From Arthrobacter sp. B1I2 (GTDB lineage: Bacteria; Actinomycetota; Actinomycetes; Actinomycetales; Micrococcaceae): a DNA stretch of 64,000 nt. Shown here in pieces: positions 43,927 to 53,874 of the stretch. Position 1 is the first letter of the stretch; each line of letters opens with the position of its first letter. The translations under genes were made by a program, and so were the position numbers. The notes beneath the pieces were generated by a model. That model did not search any database. It was not told the DNA's origin and saw nothing but the letters and a program-made list of their open reading frames with translations. Location: positions 3,224,001-3,288,000 of the forward strand of contig NZ_JAUSYC010000001.1 of NCBI RefSeq assembly GCF_030816485.1, in the 5' to 3' direction.

Positions 43927-45210
43927 CTAGTTGTCCGTCAGTGCGAGTTCGTGCTCGACAGCATCAGTCAGCCGCTCCTCGATGGAGGGGACCTTGATCT
44001 GCTGGATGATTTCGTTCAGGAAGCCCCGGACCACCAGGCGGCGGGCAACATCCTCGGGGATGCCGCGGGCCATCAGGTAGAACAGGTGCTCGTCATCCAT
44101 CCGGCCGGTGGCGCTGGCGTGGCCTGCACCCTCGATCAGCCCGGTCTCGATTTCGAGGTTGGGCACCGAGTCGGCGCGGGCACCGTCGGTGAGCAACAGG
44201 TTGCGGTTGGCCTCGTAGGTGTCGGTGCCTTCTGCTTCCTTGCGGATCAGGACGTCACCAACCCAGACAGCGTGCGCGTTGCGGCCTTGCAGGGCACCCT
44301 TGTAGAGGACGTTGGATTTGCAGTTGGGCACGGCGTGGTCCACGAAGAGACGCTGCTCAAGGTGCTGGCCGGCGTCGGCGAAGTACAGGCCGAACAGTTC
44401 GGCCTCGCCACCGGGGGCAGTGAACCGGGCCGACGGCGTGACGCGGACCAGGTCGCCGCCCAGGCTCACCATGACGTGCTTGAGCTTGGCGTCGCGGCCG
44501 ATCTTTGCCTGCTGGGAGGAGGCATGGACAGCGTCGTCGTTCCATTCCTGGAGCGAGACAACCGTGAGGTTGGCACCGTCTTCGACGATGATTTCAACGT
44601 TTTCCGAGACCACGGCGGAGCCCTTGTGGTTCAGGACCACAACAGCCTTGGAGAACTTTTCGGCGACGATCACCAGGTGCTGCGCGGCAGCCTCAAGGGA
44701 CGAGCCTTCGATGTCGACGGTGATCTCCGTCAAGGCTTCGAACTCCTCGGGGATGGTCACCACGGTGGCCTGGGCGAAGTTCTCCCAGGCGTTGGCGGAG
44801 ACGCGGTCCTCTGGGATGCCGGCGGTACCGATCCGCTGGTCGTCGCGGCCGACGCCCTCGACAACGACGCCTTCCGGGCCCTTGACGATCACGGTGGGAG
44901 CCGCGCCGGACAGGACCTCCGAGTGAAGGCCGCGGAGGCGCTTCAGCGGGGTGAACCGCCAGTCCTCCTCCATGCCGGTGAGCGGCTTGAAGTCAGCGAG
45001 CTTGTAGGACGTCAGCCGGCCGGCGCGTGAGCTGTCCGGCACGCCGACGCCGCCACCGTGGGAGTGGCGCTTGGCTGAAGCGCCCGCAAGCGGGGCCTTG
45101 CCGTTGGCGTTGATCGGCGAGAGACTCTCGCCCTCTTCGGTGAAGCCGTCGATGAACGGCTGGGCTGAGGGCGCGCCGATGCGTGCCTTTTCAGTAGTGA
45201 TTTCAGTCAT
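43927..45210 (-). CDS. sufD: Fe-S cluster assembly protein SufD
   Basis: 427 aa beta-helix scaffold protein of SufBCD. FAQATVVTIPEEFEALTEITV, LVIVAEKFSKAVVVLNHKG and the C-terminal GLIEGAGHASATGRMDDEHLFYLMARGIPEDVARRLVVRGFL signature (with the His used at the SufB/D interface). The N-terminal 90 residues are low-complexity. Its start is 2 nt after the sufB stop, so it is tightly coupled. Confidence 0.95.
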   Translation of the reverse strand: MTEITTEKARIGAPSAQPFIDGFTEEGESLSPINANGKAPLAGASAKRHSHGGGVGVPDSSRAGRLTSYKLADFKPLTGMEEDWRFTPLKRLRGLHSEVLSGAAPTVIVKGPEGVVVEGVGRDDQRIGTAGIPEDRVSANAWENFAQATVVTIPEEFEALTEITVDIEGSSLEAAAQHLVIVAEKFSKAVVVLNHKGSAVVSENVEIIVEDGANLTVVSLQEWNDDAVHASSQQAKIGRDAKLKHVMVSLGGDLVRVTPSARFTAPGGEAELFGLYFADAGQHLEQRLFVDHAVPNCKSNVLYKGALQGRNAHAVWVGDVLIRKEAEGTDTYEANRNLLLTDGARADSVPNLEIETGLIEGAGHASATGRMDDEHLFYLMARGIPEDVARRLVVRGFLNEIIQQIKVPSIEERLTDAVEHELALTDN

Positions 45211-45212
45211 CG

Positions 45213-46679
45213 TTATCCGACGGACCCTTCCATCTGCAGTTCAATGAGGCGGTTCAGCTCAAGTGCGTACTCCATGGGGAGCTCACGGGCAATCGGCTCG
45301 ATGAAGCCGCGCACGATCATCGCCATGGCTTCGTCTTCGCGCATGCCGCGGGACATCAGGTAGAAGAGCTGCTCTTCGCTGACCCGGGAAACAGTTGCCT
45401 CATGGCCCATCACAACGTCGTCCTCACGGATGTCTATGTACGGGTAGGTGTCCGAGCGGCTGATCGTGTCAACGAGCAGCGCGTCGCAGCGGACGGTGTT
45501 GGCGGAGTGCTTGGCGCCTTCACGGACCTGGACCAGGCCGCGGTATGCTGCGCGTCCGCCGCCGCGGGCCACGGACTTGGAGATGATGGAACTCTTGGTG
45601 TTCGGCGCAATGTGCACCATCTTGGAGCCGGTGTCCTGGTGCTGGCCTTCGCCGGCGAACGCGATGGACAGGGTCTCGCCCTTGGCGTGCTCGCCCACCA
45701 GGTACACGGCCGGGTACTTCATGGTGACCTTGGAGCCGATGTTGCCGTCGACCCATTCCATGGTGGCGCCTTCTTCGCAGATGGCACGCTTGGTCACCAG
45801 GTTGTACACGTTGTTCGACCAGTTCTGGATGGTGGTGTACCGGACCCGGGCGCCCTTCTTCACGATGATCTCCACCACGGCGGAGTGCAGCGAGTCAGAG
45901 GTGTAGATCGGCGCGGTGCAGCCCTCGATGTAGTGGACGTAGGAATCCTCGTCCGCGATGATCAGGGTCCGCTCGAACTGGCCCATGTTTTCGGTGTTGA
46001 TGCGGAAGTATGCCTGCAGGGGGATGTCCACGTGGACGCCCTTGGGAACATAGACAAAGGAGCCGCCGGACCAGACAGAGGTGTTCAGCGAGGCGAACTT
46101 GTTGTCGCCCACGGGGATGACGGTGCCGAAGTACTCCTGGAAGATCTCCGGGTGTTCTTTCAACGCCGTGTCGGTGTCCAGGAAGATGACGCCCTGCCGC
46201 TCAAGATCCTCACGCAGCTGGTGGTAAACAACCTCGGACTCGTACTGGGCAGCGACACCGGAAACAAGGCGCTGCTTCTCGGCCTCGGGGATGCCCAGCT
46301 TGTCGTAGGTGTTCTTGATGTCCTCGGGCAGGTCGTCCCAGGTGGCGGCCTGCTTCTCCGTGGAGCGGACAAAGTACTTGATGTTGTCGAAGTCGATGCC
46401 GGAGAGGTCCGCACCCCAGGTGGGCATGGGCTTGCGGTCGAAGTACTTCAAACCCTTGAGGCGCAGGTCAAGCATCCATTCGGGTTCGCTCTTCTTGGCC
46501 GAAATGTCCCGGACTACCTCTTCGCTGAGCCCACGGCGGGCATTGGCGCCGGCGTCGTTCTTGTCAGCCCAGCCGTACTCGTAGGTGCCGATGCCGTGGA
46601 GCTCGGGATTCTTTTCCAGAATCTCCGAGATCACAGTGTTTTCGGCGACTGCTTTCTCTGATAGTTGGTCCGTCATCAC
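45213..46679 (-). CDS. sufB: Fe-S cluster assembly protein SufB
   Basis: 488 aa. Markers: [54 protein letters not shown] with the conserved Cys, and C-terminal [35 protein letters not shown]. There is no intein, unlike mycobacterial SufB. The ATG at 46679 overlaps the sufR stop (ATGA); a second ATG is at the next codon. Confidence 0.96.
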   Translation of the reverse strand: MMTDQLSEKAVAENTVISEILEKNPELHGIGTYEYGWADKNDAGANARRGLSEEVVRDISAKKSEPEWMLDLRLKGLKYFDRKPMPTWGADLSGIDFDNIKYFVRSTEKQAATWDDLPEDIKNTYDKLGIPEAEKQRLVSGVAAQYESEVVYHQLREDLERQGVIFLDTDTALKEHPEIFQEYFGTVIPVGDNKFASLNTSVWSGGSFVYVPKGVHVDIPLQAYFRINTENMGQFERTLIIADEDSYVHYIEGCTAPIYTSDSLHSAVVEIIVKKGARVRYTTIQNWSNNVYNLVTKRAICEEGATMEWVDGNIGSKVTMKYPAVYLVGEHAKGETLSIAFAGEGQHQDTGSKMVHIAPNTKSSIISKSVARGGGRAAYRGLVQVREGAKHSANTVRCDALLVDTISRSDTYPYIDIREDDVVMGHEATVSRVSEEQLFYLMSRGMREDEAMAMIVRGFIEPIARELPMEYALELNRLIELQMEGSVG

Positions 46680-47482
46680 GGCCTTTCTTGCTGATGGTTG
46701 TTTACTTCATTCAGGCCGGCGGGGGCTGCCTCCGGCGCGAGGGCCGGTTTGGCAGACAGCCTGCCTGTAGGAATGTGGGTGGTGCAGACGTGGCCGCCGC
46801 GCGCCAGGGTGGAGAGCCGGCGTACGTCCACTCCCACCAGCCTTGAGAAGACTTCGGTTTCCACGTCGCAAAACACCGGGAAGCGGGCTGCGAGCTGCTG
46901 GATGGGACAGTGGCCCTGGCAGAGCTGCACACTGGAAAGCGCCGCGGGCAACGGAGCCTTTGCCTCGATGGACGCGGCGGAGGCCACAAAGTTGTCGCGG
47001 CTCAACGCGGCCGAAAGTGCTGCGGCGCGGTCCCGGATGTCCGGCCCGGCCTGTTCAATTTCAGGGGCATACCGCCGCTCCATATCCGCAAAACGCTCCT
47101 CGGCGAAGGCCCGCACCGCGTCCGGGCCGGCCACCTGCTGCAGCTGCTGGAGCGCGAGGGCGGCGATGTCCAGGTAGTCGTTGCCCAGGCTTGACTGGCC
47201 CTGGGAACTGAGGACGTAGCGGCGGGCGGGGCGGCCGGCACCTGCTCCGGGCTTCGCAACCCGCTTGACCTCGATGACGCCGGCACGCGAGAGGTGGTCC
47301 AGGTGGCGCCTGACAGCGGCAGGGGTGAATCCCAGCATGTCCCCCAGTTCGGCCGCGCTGACGGGGCCGTGTTCCAGGACGGCAGCGAGGACCCGGTCCC
47401 GGGTTCGCTCGTCGGCATCAGCCACAGGACTGGATGCGACAGGACCGGGCCCGGCCACGGGCACAGCAGCAGCGTTGGTCAT
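46676..47482 (-). CDS. sufR: SufR-type Fe-S transcriptional repressor
   Basis: 268 aa. The winged HTH reads [45 protein letters not shown] cysteine-rich patch near the C terminus ([14 protein letters not shown]...FPVFCDVE) supplies the ligands of the sensing [Fe-S] cluster, as in cyanobacterial and mycobacterial SufR. It leads and probably represses the suf operon. The ATG at 47482 is chosen; a GTG at 47491 is also open, and neither has a Shine-Dalgarno sequence. Its upstream 120 nt are relatively AT-rich and shared with a divergent ABC gene. Confidence 0.92.
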   Translation of the reverse strand: MTNAAAVPVAGPGPVASSPVADADERTRDRVLAAVLEHGPVSAAELGDMLGFTPAAVRRHLDHLSRAGVIEVKRVAKPGAGAGRPARRYVLSSQGQSSLGNDYLDIAALALQQLQQVAGPDAVRAFAEERFADMERRYAPEIEQAGPDIRDRAAALSAALSRDNFVASAASIEAKAPLPAALSSVQLCQGHCPIQQLAARFPVFCDVETEVFSRLVGVDVRRLSTLARGGHVCTTHIPTGRLSAKPALAPEAAPAGLNEVNNHQQERP

Positions 47483-47598
47483 GGAATACACAACACAATC
47501 ATGTCGTAATTTAGTCCCGCACTCCAGTAAGGGCAGGCTGACCTCGGTCGCTGCAGGGATGCCGTGCCCGGGCGGACCACGGCAAATACTACATCCCG

Positions 47599-47604
47599 TA
47601 GAAT
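47599..47604 (+). promoter_or_regulatory. Probable -10 element, leaderless ABC transporter start
   Basis: TAGAAT lies 3 nt before a GTG at 47608 and 6 nt before a second in-frame GTG at 47611. The latter spacing fits transcription beginning on the start codon. Confidence 0.5.
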
Positions 47605-47607
47605 ACT

Positions 47608-48579
47608 GTGGTGCGATCCCCCCAGTCCCCTGTCTTGTCCATCCATGGGCTCATCAAGGACGTAGGCCCCCTTTCCAGCCTGGACGGAAAGATGCTCAGG
47701 GTTGTCAGCGGTGTTTCACTCGTCGCGGAGCGCGGACAGGTAACCGCCCTCCTTGGCGCGAACGGCGCCGGAAAGACGACCACCCTCGAATGCGCCCAGG
47801 GCCTGCAGAAGCGCAGCGGCGGCAGCATCTCGCTGCTGGGCCAGGACCCTGCCGCGGCAGGGGCTGAGCTGCGCTCCCGGGTAGGCGTAATGCTGCAGGA
47901 CGGTGGCCTCCCGCCGTCGGCCCGTCCCCTCCCGCTGCTGCGGCACATCGCCGGGCTGTACGCACGCCCGTGGCCGCTGGAGGACCTGGTGGGCAGGCTC
48001 GGCATCGATACCTTCAGCCGGACCAGCGTGCGGAGATTGTCCGGCGGCCAAAAACAGCGCCTTGCCCTTGCCGCCGCCCTGATCGGCAGGCCCGAAGTCC
48101 TGTTCCTGGACGAGCCGAGCGCCGGCCTGGACCCGCAGTCCCGGCAGCTGGTGTTCGACCTGATCGCCGAGTTGCGGGACAGCGGGATGGGCATCATCCT
48201 CACCACGCACCTCATGGACGACGCCCAGCGCCTGGCGGACTATGTGTACATCATCGACGGCGGCCGCAACGTTGCCGAGGGGACGGTCCAGGAACTTCTG
48301 CAGCGCAGCCCGGCTGCGGAACAGGGCGGCGAGCACGTCCGGACGCTGGTGTTCGAGGCCCCCGCCGGCCTGGACCTTGCCGCGGTACTGCCGGACGACG
48401 TCGACGTCTCCGAAGCCCGCGCCGGCAGCTACACCGTCACCGGCGCCCTGATGCCGCGGCATTTATCCGTCCTTGCCCAGTGGTGGGAAGCGAAAGGCAT
48501 CATGCCCGCATCAATGAGCCTTCAGGCGCGTAGCCTTGAAGACGTCTTTCTGGACATTTCGGGAAAGGACATCCGATGA
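47608..48579 (+). CDS. ABC-2 type exporter, ATP-binding protein
   Basis: 323 aa. Walker A GANGAGKTTTLECAQG, LQDGGLP region, signature LSGGQKQRLALAAAL, Walker B VLFLDEPSAGLDP, H-loop TTHLMDDAQ. A C-terminal domain of about 90 residues follows, ending ARSLEDVFLDISGK as in DrrA-like exporters. Start GTG at 47608 or 47611. It overlaps the permease gene by 4 nt. In this position next to sufR and ctaA, such pairs are common in actinobacteria; substrate unknown. Confidence 0.92.
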   Translation: MVRSPQSPVLSIHGLIKDVGPLSSLDGKMLRVVSGVSLVAERGQVTALLGANGAGKTTTLECAQGLQKRSGGSISLLGQDPAAAGAELRSRVGVMLQDGGLPPSARPLPLLRHIAGLYARPWPLEDLVGRLGIDTFSRTSVRRLSGGQKQRLALAAALIGRPEVLFLDEPSAGLDPQSRQLVFDLIAELRDSGMGIILTTHLMDDAQRLADYVYIIDGGRNVAEGTVQELLQRSPAAEQGGEHVRTLVFEAPAGLDLAAVLPDDVDVSEARAGSYTVTGALMPRHLSVLAQWWEAKGIMPASMSLQARSLEDVFLDISGKDIR

Positions 48580-49343
48580 GCACGGGAGCAATGCAGGAGG
48601 CGCAGCAGCCTGCGTCCCTGCTGCGCCGTGTCCTGCTGCAGGGCAAATACGAGGCATTGACCATGCTGCGGAACGGCGAGCAGCTGATCCTCGCGGTGGT
48701 GCTGCCGCTGCTGGCACTTGTTGGGCTGACGGTGACCCCCTTCCTGGACGGGATGGGCTCCAGCCGCATCAACGTGGCCGTTCCGGGGATCCTTGCCCTG
48801 TGCGCGATGTCCACCGCGTTCACCGGCCAGGGAATCGCCACCGGCTTCGACCGCCGCTATGGGGTCCTCCGCTTCCTGTCCACCACGCCCCTGGGCCGGG
48901 GCGGCCTGATCGCCGGGAAAGTCCTTTCGGTCCTGGCAGTCCTGTGCCTCCAGGTAGTGGTGGTGTCCCTGGTTGCCCTGGCGCTGGGATGGCAGCCGAC
49001 GGCGGCGGGCTGGCTCCCGGGGCTGGCGCTGCTCGCGCTGGGCGCGGCGGCGTTCACCGCACTGGGGCTGCTGGTGGCCGGAACTGTCCGGCCGGAAGCC
49101 ACCCTGGCCATCACCAACCTGATGTGGATCCTCCTGGGAGCCATGGGCGGCATCGTCATCCCCGCCGAACGGCTGCCGGCCGCGGCGCAGGCCATTGTGC
49201 ACTTCCTGCCTTCCGGCGCCCTGGGCGAATCGATGCGCGCCGCTTTCCTGGACGGGGCCGTAGACGGCGGCGCCGCCCTCATCCTGCTGCTCTGGACTGT
49301 CATTGCCGGGGCAGCAGCCATCCGTTGGTTCAAGTGGAATTGA
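48576..49343 (+). CDS. ABC-2 type exporter, permease
   Basis: 255 aa with six hydrophobic segments. YEALTMLRNGEQLILAVVLPLLALVGLTV starts the first helix, RRYGVLRFLSTTPLGRGGLIAGK is the cytoplasmic coupling loop, and MGGIVIPAERLP matches the ABC-2 signature. Works with the upstream ATPase, to which it is coupled by an ATGA overlap. It ends 7 nt before the ctaA GTG. Confidence 0.92.
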   Translation: MSTGAMQEAQQPASLLRRVLLQGKYEALTMLRNGEQLILAVVLPLLALVGLTVTPFLDGMGSSRINVAVPGILALCAMSTAFTGQGIATGFDRRYGVLRFLSTTPLGRGGLIAGKVLSVLAVLCLQVVVVSLVALALGWQPTAAGWLPGLALLALGAAAFTALGLLVAGTVRPEATLAITNLMWILLGAMGGIVIPAERLPAAAQAIVHFLPSGALGESMRAAFLDGAVDGGAALILLLWTVIAGAAAIRWFKWN

Positions 49344-49350
49344 GATAATC

Positions 49351-50349
49351 GTGACCACGGCTTCACGCCTCCCCCAGCTCGCCGGCCGCCTGGCGTCGCG
49401 GCTCCCACGCACCGTGGACGCGCGCATCCGCGGCCTCGCGGTCGCTTCCCTGATTGGCCAGACCCTTCTGGTGGTCACCGGCGGCGCCGTCCGGCTGACG
49501 GCATCCGGACTGGGCTGCCCCACCTGGCCCCGCTGCACCTCGGACTCTCTTGTCAACACCCCGGAGATGGGCATCCACGGCTTCATCGAGTTCGGCAACC
49601 GGCTCCTGACGTTCGCACTGGCCGCCGTGGCCGCCCTGATGCTGGTGTACCTGTGGAACCTGCGGAAGGAACGCCGGGACCTCTTCCTGCTGGCCCTCGG
49701 CCTGCTGGCCAGCATCCCCGCCCAGGCCGTCATCGGCGGCATCACCGTCCTCACCAACCTCAACCCGTGGGTGGTGGGCCTGCACTTCCTGGTCTCCATG
49801 GCCCTGGTGGTCTTCGCCACCCTGCTCGTCAACCGGGCCTTCGGCCGGACCGGCCGCTTCCTTGCCTCACGGCCCGCCGCCCTGCCCGCCGCCCTGCGCC
49901 CGGTGACCGCCGCCGTCGCCCTTTTCTCCGCCATCGCCGTGATGCTCGGCGTCGTGGTTACGGGGGCGGGTCCCCACGCCGGCGACGCTGATGCTCCCCG
50001 CAACGACCTGGACTGGGACCTGTTCTCCCACATCCACGCGGTGCCCGCATACCTGGTCACTGCCGGCACCGTGGTGGCGCTGGTGCTGGTCATCCGGCGC
50101 GGCGTAACCGGCCGCTCCCGGACGGCTGTCCTGGCACTCCTGGGGGTCACCCTGCTCCAGGCCGCCATCGGGTTCACGCAGTATTACAACGGCATTCCGG
50201 CGCTGCTGGTGGCGGCCCACATGCTCGGCGCAGCCCTGCTGATGGCCGCCTCAACAAACGCCTGGGACATCGCCCACTCCAGTCCGGTGGACCTGTCCCC
50301 CGCCGTGGGACAGTCCAGGGCAGCGGCACAGTCCAGGGCCGCGAAGTAG
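49351..50349 (+). CDS. ctaA: Heme A synthase (COX15/CtaA)
   Basis: 332 aa, eight predicted helices in two four-helix halves. It converts heme O to heme A for cytochrome aa3. Conserved: VVTGGAVRLTASGLGCPTWPRC with the Cys pair region, GIHGFIEFGNRLLTF and VGLHFLVSMALV (heme-binding His), then SHIHAVPAYLVTAG and VAAHMLGAALLM in the second half. The GTG at 49351 gives VTTASRLPQLAGR; upstream open frame lies in the permease gene. Convergent with the SulP gene. Confidence 0.93.
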   Translation: MTTASRLPQLAGRLASRLPRTVDARIRGLAVASLIGQTLLVVTGGAVRLTASGLGCPTWPRCTSDSLVNTPEMGIHGFIEFGNRLLTFALAAVAALMLVYLWNLRKERRDLFLLALGLLASIPAQAVIGGITVLTNLNPWVVGLHFLVSMALVVFATLLVNRAFGRTGRFLASRPAALPAALRPVTAAVALFSAIAVMLGVVVTGAGPHAGDADAPRNDLDWDLFSHIHAVPAYLVTAGTVVALVLVIRRGVTGRSRTAVLALLGVTLLQAAIGFTQYYNGIPALLVAAHMLGAALLMAASTNAWDIAHSSPVDLSPAVGQSRAAAQSRAAK

Positions 50350-50377
50350 GCGCACGCCCTTTCCCCTTGAAACGCGT

Positions 50378-50413
50378 CAGGCGCCCCGGCCCCGTAGGGG
50401 ACCGGGGCGCCTG
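50378..50413. terminator. Terminator between convergent ctaA and SulP genes
   Basis: CAGGCGCCCCGG (50378-50389) pairs with 50402-50413, and the interior CCCC/GGGG also pairs. A TTTTT follows about 15 nt later on the plus strand. Confidence 0.85.
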
Positions 50414-50457
50414 GCTGTCTCAGGGCTTTTTGTGCGCAGGGCCCGGGACGCGGGAAG

Positions 50458-52725
50458 TTACCTGCCTGCGGGGGCGTGGCCCCGGAGCCCGGCCTCGCAG
50501 GCAGGGTCAAGGTTCCCGACGCCGTCGGCCGTGATTTGGAGGACCTGCGCCGTGGCAATGTCATAGAACAGGCCCGTGGCCTGCACCTTTCCTTCCGCCA
50601 GCACCGGTCCCGCCACCGCATGGTCCTGCAGCTTGGCCAGCTGCACGGCGACGTTGACCATCGCCAGCTGGTCAAGGGTGCTGTAGCCCGCTGCTGCGGC
50701 CTGCCTGCCAACCGGATGCCCTGCAAGCAGTTCGGTGTAACTTGGCCGGGCGTGGTCCAGCCATTGCCCGAAGGCCGGTCCAAGGGAAGCGTTGCCGCCG
50801 CCGTCCGCTTCTGCCAGCAGCGCCTTCATGGCACCGCAGTTGGAGTGCCCGCAGATCACCAGCGATTGCACCCCCAGGCCGTTGACGGCGAAGGACAGGG
50901 CTGAATCGATGGAGGCGTCCTGGCCGTGGCTGCAGACCACGTTGCCGATGTTCCGCAGCGTGAGCAGGTCCCCGGGACCGCTGCTGGTAATCAGGTTCGG
51001 ATTGACGCGCGAATCGACACAGGCCACGAACAAGCTGTCCGGGTTCTGCCCTTCCGCCAGGTCATGCACCAGCGGGCGGACCTGGTGGGCAAACCGGCGG
51101 TGGTACCTGTTGATCCCCAGGAGCAACGACTCCTTCCGTGGCGGAAGAGGCAGCTCGGTGGCATCTTCGCGCCTGGGAGCCTGGTGCCCAGCGTCCTGGA
51201 ACACCGTGTTGCCGTGCTCCTCAAGATGCACGGTGCCGCCTGCGGCCTGGTGCTGGCGCTGCCACGCGAGCAAAGCTTCCCGGAAGGAATGGTCAACGTA
51301 GTCGGCGTTGAGCTCCACCACCACGTCGGCGGCGGCGTGGACGGACTGAAGGACGCCATTGAGTTTCGGCAGCGCGAAGAAGCTGCACGAACCGGCGATG
51401 GTCACCCGCCAGGGCGACGACGGCGCGGTGGGACGGTGCGACTGGATGGGGGCGCGCAGGACACGCCACAGCACGCTGGCAGCAGCGAGGGCCAGGCCGA
51501 TCATGACGCCCTCCAGCAGGTTAAGGAACACCACGCAGATGAGGGTTACTGCATAAATCGGCAGGTCCCCGGTCCGCAGGCTGGTCCGGATATCGGCCAC
51601 CTTGATCAGGCGCGCGCCGATGACCACGAGCAGTCCGGCCAGGACTGCCAGTGGGATCAGCTGGATCAGTCCGGCAAAGAGGGCAGAGAACGCAAGGACC
51701 CAGACACCGTGCAGGACAGCAGATGTCCGGGTGGCCGCACCCGCTTCCACGTTCGTGGCGCTGCGGACAATCACACCCGTCACCGGCAGCCCGCCCAGGG
51801 ACCCGGAAACGATGTTTGCAGTGCCCTGGCCGATGAGCTCCCTGTTCAGGTTGGTCCGCGGTCCGGTCTGCATCTTGTCCACGGCCACAGCCGACAGGAG
51901 GGATTCGATACTGGCGATCAATGCCATGGTCAGGACGGCAAAAGCGAAGGCACGCCAGTTGCCGTCTGGCATCTGCGGCAGGGCGATGGCGTCGAAAATC
52001 GAACCGTCCAGGGAGATCCGCTCGACGCCAGGGGCAAAGGCCACGGCAAGTGCGGTGCCCGCCGCCACGGCGGCCAGGGGGCCGGGAACACGCCGGACAG
52101 CGGCGGGCAGGAACTTCCAGCACAGGAGGATTGCCACGACGGCCAGGCCAAGCAGGGCCGCGTGCAGTTCCAAATTGGTGATGGCTGCCGGCAGTGCGGC
52201 AAGGTTCTCGAGGGCCGCGCCTGCCGGCCGGGAACCGAGGAGCACGTGGACCTGCTGCAGGATGATGGTGATGCCAATGCCGGCGAGCATGGCCTTGACC
52301 ACTACCGGTGACACGGCCAGGGCAGCCCTGCCCACGCGGCTGATGCCCAGCAGGAGCTGCATGAGGCCGGCGGCCGCGGTGATGGCGCAGGTCACCTGCC
52401 ACCCGAACTCCTGGACCAGACCGGCCACGACGACGGTCAGGCCGGCCGCCGGTCCGCTCACCTGCAGCGGTGAGCCGCCCAGGCTTCCGGCCACGATTCC
52501 GCCTACGGCTGCGGCGATGAGTCCGGCCATGATGGGCGCTCCCGACGCGGCTGCGATGCCGAGCGAGAGCGGGAGGGCCACGAGGAACACCACGAGGGAT
52601 GCCGGCACGTCGGCACCAAGATAGGCAGCGAACGGCGGGCGGCGGAAGGTGAAGCGGCGGCGGTTTGCCTTTCCTCCCGGCGGGCTGTGGCTGGGAGCGG
52701 GGACTGCGGAGGGACGGGCATCCAT
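50458..52725 (-). CDS. SulP anion permease fused to beta-carbonic anhydrase
   Basis: 755 aa fusion. The N-terminal half is a SulP permease (about 12 helices; ALPLSLGIAAASGAPIMAGLIAAAVGG and GLPVTGVIVRSATNVEAGA), followed by a short STAS-like linker. The C-terminal 230 residues form a beta-carbonic anhydrase with zinc ligands Cys569 and Asp571 (ACVDSRV), His627 and Cys630 (GHSNCGAM). The pairing suggests bicarbonate transport linked to CO2 hydration, as in Mycobacterium Rv3273. The ATG at 52725 is preceded by AGGAGA 5 nt away. Expression is probably controlled by the repeats at 52774-52820. Confidence 0.94.
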   Translation of the reverse strand: MDARPSAVPAPSHSPPGGKANRRRFTFRRPPFAAYLGADVPASLVVFLVALPLSLGIAAASGAPIMAGLIAAAVGGIVAGSLGGSPLQVSGPAAGLTVVVAGLVQEFGWQVTCAITAAAGLMQLLLGISRVGRAALAVSPVVVKAMLAGIGITIILQQVHVLLGSRPAGAALENLAALPAAITNLELHAALLGLAVVAILLCWKFLPAAVRRVPGPLAAVAAGTALAVAFAPGVERISLDGSIFDAIALPQMPDGNWRAFAFAVLTMALIASIESLLSAVAVDKMQTGPRTNLNRELIGQGTANIVSGSLGGLPVTGVIVRSATNVEAGAATRTSAVLHGVWVLAFSALFAGLIQLIPLAVLAGLLVVIGARLIKVADIRTSLRTGDLPIYAVTLICVVFLNLLEGVMIGLALAAASVLWRVLRAPIQSHRPTAPSSPWRVTIAGSCSFFALPKLNGVLQSVHAAADVVVELNADYVDHSFREALLAWQRQHQAAGGTVHLEEHGNTVFQDAGHQAPRREDATELPLPPRKESLLLGINRYHRRFAHQVRPLVHDLAEGQNPDSLFVACVDSRVNPNLITSSGPGDLLTLRNIGNVVCSHGQDASIDSALSFAVNGLGVQSLVICGHSNCGAMKALLAEADGGGNASLGPAFGQWLDHARPSYTELLAGHPVGRQAAAAGYSTLDQLAMVNVAVQLAKLQDHAVAGPVLAEGKVQATGLFYDIATAQVLQITADGVGNLDPACEAGLRGHAPAGR

Positions 52726-52773
52726 GAGAATCTCCTTTGGTCGGGCGAGGGGTCCAGCCCACCGTAAGCAGGT

Positions 52774-52820
52774 TGTCATAATGGATGACAGTTAAAGTGA
52801 CGGATATGACATTGCTGTCA
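52774..52820. promoter_or_regulatory. Two TGACA-type inverted repeats upstream of the SulP fusion
   Basis: TGTCATAATGGATGACA at 52774-52790 (6-5-6) and TGACATTGCTGTCA at 52807-52820 (5-4-5) share the TGTCA/TGACA half-site and lie 33 bp apart start to start, about three helical turns. On the minus strand the first overlaps CATTAT, a possible -10, placing them as operators of the SulP gene. Confidence 0.6.
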
Positions 52821-52851
52821 ACTCTGTTCGGCGCCTGCAGATAAAGCAAAA

Positions 52852-52881
52852 GGCCGCTCCCACCATGAGGTGGAAGCCGCC
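52852..52881 (-). terminator. Terminator after ctaB
   Basis: GGCCGCTCCCACC (52852-52864) pairs with GGTGGAAGCCGCC (52869-52881) with two mismatches and a 4-nt loop. On the minus strand it is followed by TTTTGCTTTAT. Confidence 0.75.
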
Positions 52882-52914
52882 CTTTTTCTTTTGCTGGAAG
52901 CCTGGCCGGTCGCG

Positions 52915-53874
52915 CTAGCCGGCCATCAGGGCATGCCCAACAAAGGGGTCCACCGCCAGCGCGATGAACAGCAGGGTCAGGTAGCTGATGGAACCGTGGA
53001 ACACCTTCATGGCGCGCTTGTCCGCGATGTCCTCGCGCTGCGCGCGGGCGTAGAGGGCATGCGATTCATAGAGAAACCATGCGCCCGCCAGTACTGCTGT
53101 GACGGTATAGACCCAACCGGCCCCTCCCGCCGGAATCATCAGCAGCGAGCAGGCAACCATTGCCCAGGCGTACAGGACCACCTGGACAGACACCACCTTG
53201 GCCCCGGCGATGGCGCCGAGCATGGGGACCTTGGCGTTCCGGTAATCCTCGCCGTAGCGCATGGACAGGGGCCAGTAGTGCGGCGGGGTCCACAGGAAGA
53301 TCACCATGAACAGGATGACGGCGGGCCACTCAACGGAGTTGGTGACGGCAGCCCACGCGATCAGCACCGGGAAGCAGCCGGCTGCGCCACCCCAGACGAT
53401 GTTTTGCGCCGTGCGCCGCTTGAGGATCATGGTGTAAATCACCACGTAGAAGAAAATGGCACCCAGCCCAAGCCAGGCAGAAAGCGGATTGGCTCCGAAC
53501 CAAAGGATCACGATCGCGGCGGCGCCAAGCAGCCAGGAGAAGACCAGGGCTTCGCGCGGCGTGACTTCGCCAGTGACCAGGGGCCTGTTCTCCGTGCGGT
53601 GCATCAGTTTGTCGATGTCCCGGTCGATGTAGCAGTTGAACGCCCCGGCACTGCCTGCGGCGAAGGCGCCGCCCACCAGCGTGGCGAGGATCAGCCCGAT
53701 GGACGGGAACCCCCGCTCCGCGTAGATCATGGTGGGCAGCGTGCTGACCAGGAGCAGTTCGATCACGCGCGGCTTGGTGAGGGCGAGATACGCCTTTGCC
53801 TTACGGGCAAACCCGGCGCCTGAGGCCCGGGATGCGTTCAGCGGCGTATCTGTTGTGCTCACGGTGGCAGTCAC
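52915..53874 (-). CDS. ctaB: Protoheme IX farnesyltransferase (heme O synthase)
   Basis: 319 aa, nine predicted helices. It farnesylates heme B to heme O, the step before CtaA. The UbiA-type aspartate motif is [23 protein letters not shown] and the second is [30 protein letters not shown] is the N-terminal family signature. The GTG at 53874 ([13 protein letters not shown]) is favoured; a GTG at 53862 is possible and the open frame extends to 53937. Divergent from tkt. Confidence 0.94.
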   Translation of the reverse strand: MTATVSTTDTPLNASRASGAGFARKAKAYLALTKPRVIELLLVSTLPTMIYAERGFPSIGLILATLVGGAFAAGSAGAFNCYIDRDIDKLMHRTENRPLVTGEVTPREALVFSWLLGAAAIVILWFGANPLSAWLGLGAIFFYVVIYTMILKRRTAQNIVWGGAAGCFPVLIAWAAVTNSVEWPAVILFMVIFLWTPPHYWPLSMRYGEDYRNAKVPMLGAIAGAKVVSVQVVLYAWAMVACSLLMIPAGGAGWVYTVTAVLAGAWFLYESHALYARAQREDIADKRAMKVFHGSISYLTLLFIALAVDPFVGHALMAG

